This document shows positions 62,420 through 64,000 of a stretch of 64,000 nt of DNA, in pieces (within the stretch, counting starts at the first letter, position 1; every line of letters starts with the position of its first letter). Made by a program: the position numbers and the translations under genes. The stretch comes from an uncultured Corynebacterium sp. GTDB taxonomy: Bacteria; Actinomycetota; Actinomycetes; Mycobacteriales; Mycobacteriaceae. The notes under the pieces are model-generated. The model made no database searches. It had not been told where the DNA came from and worked only from the letters and a program-made list of their open reading frames with translations. The stretch lies in assembly GCF_946222305.1 (NCBI RefSeq), contig NZ_CAMIHZ010000003.1:1-64000 (forward strand). Direction: 5' to 3'.

Positions 62420-63310
62420 CTAGGCTTCGTCGAGCTCGTCATCGAGTTCATCGTTGTCGAGTTCATCCTCATCAGGATCGCCTTCGAAAAGGCCAAAAGT
62501 GGCATCTTCTCCAAAGGCATCGACGAAACCATCATCGAGCGGGGCGAGCAGCGTCTCCCATTCGCGTGCCTGCACCTGGGCGACCGCGAGCGCATTAAAG
62601 AGCAGGTCGAAGTCGGTGAAAGTACCGAGCTCCAACACTTCCTTAGTCAACTCGCCAATATCCGCCACCGTGGCTTGGTAGAGCTCGTAGCGTTCATCAT
62701 CGTCCAAGTCGAGATCATCGCTGAACAGTTCGGTCTCCGCCTGTTCGATGAGCACATCAAAGTCCTCACCAAACGCTACAAATCGAACGGTAGCCTGCGC
62801 GCCCTCGTCACCGTCGGCCAGCTGCACATGCAACAGGGACCCATCCCCAACCTCAGCGCTGACAGCCAAGGCATCCTGAGAATCCTGAACGAACTCCAGA
62901 TCGGAAATGCGGTCGTCCGTGCCTTCCAACAAGTCATGCAACACCGTCACCAACTGGTCGGTGGTCATGTGCTTGTTGACTTCTTCAACAGCCCCCTCGA
63001 CAGAGAACACAACGCTCACCAAAGCGGCCTCGAAGCTTTCCTCACCTTCTTCGTCGACCACTTCTTCCCCAGTGGCTCCTTCACCGATGACGCCATCGAT
63101 GGCGGAAGCGTCATCCCCGTTATCGTCAGAACGAGCCACGAAGACGTTAGCCGCATCGATCGTAGACAACCCGCCTTCTACCTCGATGTGCTGAAATTGA
63201 ATTTCCAGCTCCGGAGCAATCGGCACCAGAAGCAACCCGTCAACCACCCGGGACTCGATACCCACTTCGTCCAAAGCCTCGGCGATCCTGCTGTAGAAAC
63301 TCACGCTCAC
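62420..63310 (-). CDS. Acidic protein of unknown function (YbjN-like N-terminus possible)
   Basis: About 296 residues from GTG 63310; GAGGAAGG lies just upstream and would suit GTG 63304 better. The first 40 residues (SFYSRIAEALDEVGIESRVVDGLLLVPIAPELEIQFQHIEV) resemble the YbjN/type III chaperone fold. The middle repeats that pattern (LVTVLHDLLEGTDDRISDLEFVQDSQDALAVSAEV), so two related domains are likely. The whole is strongly acidic and ends in a run of Asp and Glu (DPDEDELDNDELDDELDEA). No membrane segment. Function unknown. Confidence 0.7.
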   Translation of the reverse strand: MSVSFYSRIAEALDEVGIESRVVDGLLLVPIAPELEIQFQHIEVEGGLSTIDAANVFVARSDDNGDDASAIDGVIGEGATGEEVVDEEGEESFEAALVSVVFSVEGAVEEVNKHMTTDQLVTVLHDLLEGTDDRISDLEFVQDSQDALAVSAEVGDGSLLHVQLADGDEGAQATVRFVAFGEDFDVLIEQAETELFSDDLDLDDDERYELYQATVADIGELTKEVLELGTFTDFDLLFNALAVAQVQAREWETLLAPLDDGFVDAFGEDATFGLFEGDPDEDELDNDELDDELDEA

Positions 63311-63572
63311 AAGCCTTCCTCGGGGCGAAAACCCCATCTCAAAGTCCGGGTCAGTACCCCATGTGCACACCGACTCTTGTCAGCGTTAGCACCATCGTAA
63401 CCTCGCCTTGCCCCCGCTGTCAGCGTCATCACCTACCGATATGACCCCACCGAAAACACCTACTACTTTTCCGCTGCCGAAATCATCTGCCGATTCCGTT
63501 CATCTGTTGATTTCATTAGGAGCAACCATCTGGTGGCCAGCAGTAAAACTTCTAGCGGCTAGCTGCAGTAAG

Positions 63573-64000
63573 CTAACGGCCCGGTCTGGGCATGGCGATT
63601 GTACTTTCAACTCCATCCCAGCCCTCCATGCGGAAATTTTTCCACGCCTGGCGAATTTCAGATCGCGGATCGTACTGCGTACGGGATTCTCTCTCCATGA
63701 TCCGCGTTGCCCGAGTCGGAACGGTATATCTTTCCCATCCAGGATCCTCTCCCCAGATGAATTGACCCCAGGCCTGCTGCATCTGCTCCGTGAGAACGGT
63801 TTGTTCCTGCCCCAGCAAGAGCTTTGCTTTAGATGCTCCTGAATCTCCAAACAAAGCGGACAGCTCCATGGAGTGCATCGCGCCAATGCCCAATCGACGC
63901 AAAACCGCCGGAGCATAGTCGTAGCGGTACATCCACACGTCCAAGCCACTGGCACTGTGCAGTTCAGCCAGCCGAATCGACTGCGCCCAAAAAACAGCAT
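63573..64000 (-). CDS. Type B carboxylesterase, C-terminal part (runs off the window)
   Basis: The frame is open to the last base, so the gene continues beyond the window; about 142 codons are present. The end of the alpha/beta-hydrolase fold is clear: LDVWMYRYDYAP, then GAMHSMELSALFG, whose histidine is the catalytic one, then MQQAWGQFIWGEDPGWERYT and TRIMERESRTQYDPR. Such enzymes hydrolyse carboxylic esters (para-nitrobenzyl esterase type). The serine nucleophile lies outside the window. The 260-base spacer to the neighbouring gene shows nothing recognisable. Confidence 0.85.
   Translation of the reverse strand, partial: AVFWAQSIRLAELHSASGLDVWMYRYDYAPAVLRRLGIGAMHSMELSALFGDSGASKAKLLLGQEQTVLTEQMQQAWGQFIWGEDPGWERYTVPTRATRIMERESRTQYDPRSEIRQAWKNFRMEGWDGVESTIAMPRPGR

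Noticed and set aside
63408..63842. 144-codon plus-strand frame near the right end
   Set aside because: Mostly antisense to the carboxylesterase, which has clear family motifs.
1..64000. Insertion sequences, prophage or integrase genes
   Set aside because: No transposase, integrase or phage structural motif was seen on either strand; the accessory genes look like single insertions in a conserved backbone.

Overview
This window looks like core chromosome of a Corynebacterium species (Mycobacteriales). The evidence is gene content and order, with no database search run. The order argS, lysA, hom, thrB, rho, prfA, prmC, sua5, wecA, atpI-like, atpBEFHAGDC, DUF2550, nucS, ybbN-like, glgB, glgE is the order I recall from Mycobacterium tuberculosis, minus thrC and rpmE. 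A second recognisable block is etfBA, iscS, mnmA, a UROD/MetE-like gene and ligA. GC content is moderately high. I see no insertion sequence, prophage, integrase, rRNA or CRISPR array.

Layout. 0.1-6.7 kb: ligA (+) converges on a tiny amphipathic secreted or porin-like protein, then a UROD/MetE-like protein, mnmA, a DCC thiol oxidoreductase and iscS, all (-). IscS supplies the sulfur that MnmA puts into tRNA. 6.8-8.1 kb: a lone AAA ATPase flanked by direct repeats. 8.1-13.1 kb: etfA/etfB, a methyltransferase, a NUDIX hydrolase and a solitary ABC ATPase. 13.2-17.4 kb: glgE and glgB (alpha-glucan synthesis). 17.7-20.3 kb: a secreted protein, a cysteine-less thioredoxin-fold protein, nucS (mismatch endonuclease) and DUF2550. 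20.4-27.6 kb: the complete F1Fo ATP synthase operon. 28-35.2 kb: a DUF421 gene wedged in reverse between atpB and its usual upstream neighbour, then atpI-like, wecA, sua5, prmC, prfA and rho. 35.6-38.1 kb: an acyl-CoA synthetase and a DedA protein (+). 38.2-45.3 kb: thrB, hom, a small secreted peptide, a DUF3533/YhgE-like membrane protein, lysA and argS (aspartate-family amino acids and arginyl-tRNA). 45.5 kb: tRNA-Arg(CCG) beside argS. 45.6-54.3 kb: a same-strand set of four genes: SNF2 helicase, SWIM zinc-finger protein, Mre11-like nuclease and Rad50-like ATPase. 54.4-64 kb: putP, a membrane-anchored HNH nuclease, a small membrane protein, a DEAD-box RNA helicase with an RGG tail, an FAD oxidoreductase, two unrecognised proteins and the end of a type B carboxylesterase that runs off the window.

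The most general signal I found is a TANNNT -10 hexamer placed 7-8 bases before the start codon at 18 genes. This indicates leaderless transcripts; it fixes several ambiguous starts (ligA, iscS, glgE, glgB, nucS, deaD) and shows that many same-strand neighbours have their own promoters. The best candidates for something undescribed are the SNF2/SWIM/Mre11/Rad50-like set, the repeat-flanked AAA ATPase, and the DUF421 gene whose reading frame runs through a perfect hairpin and into the antisense of the atpI-like gene.
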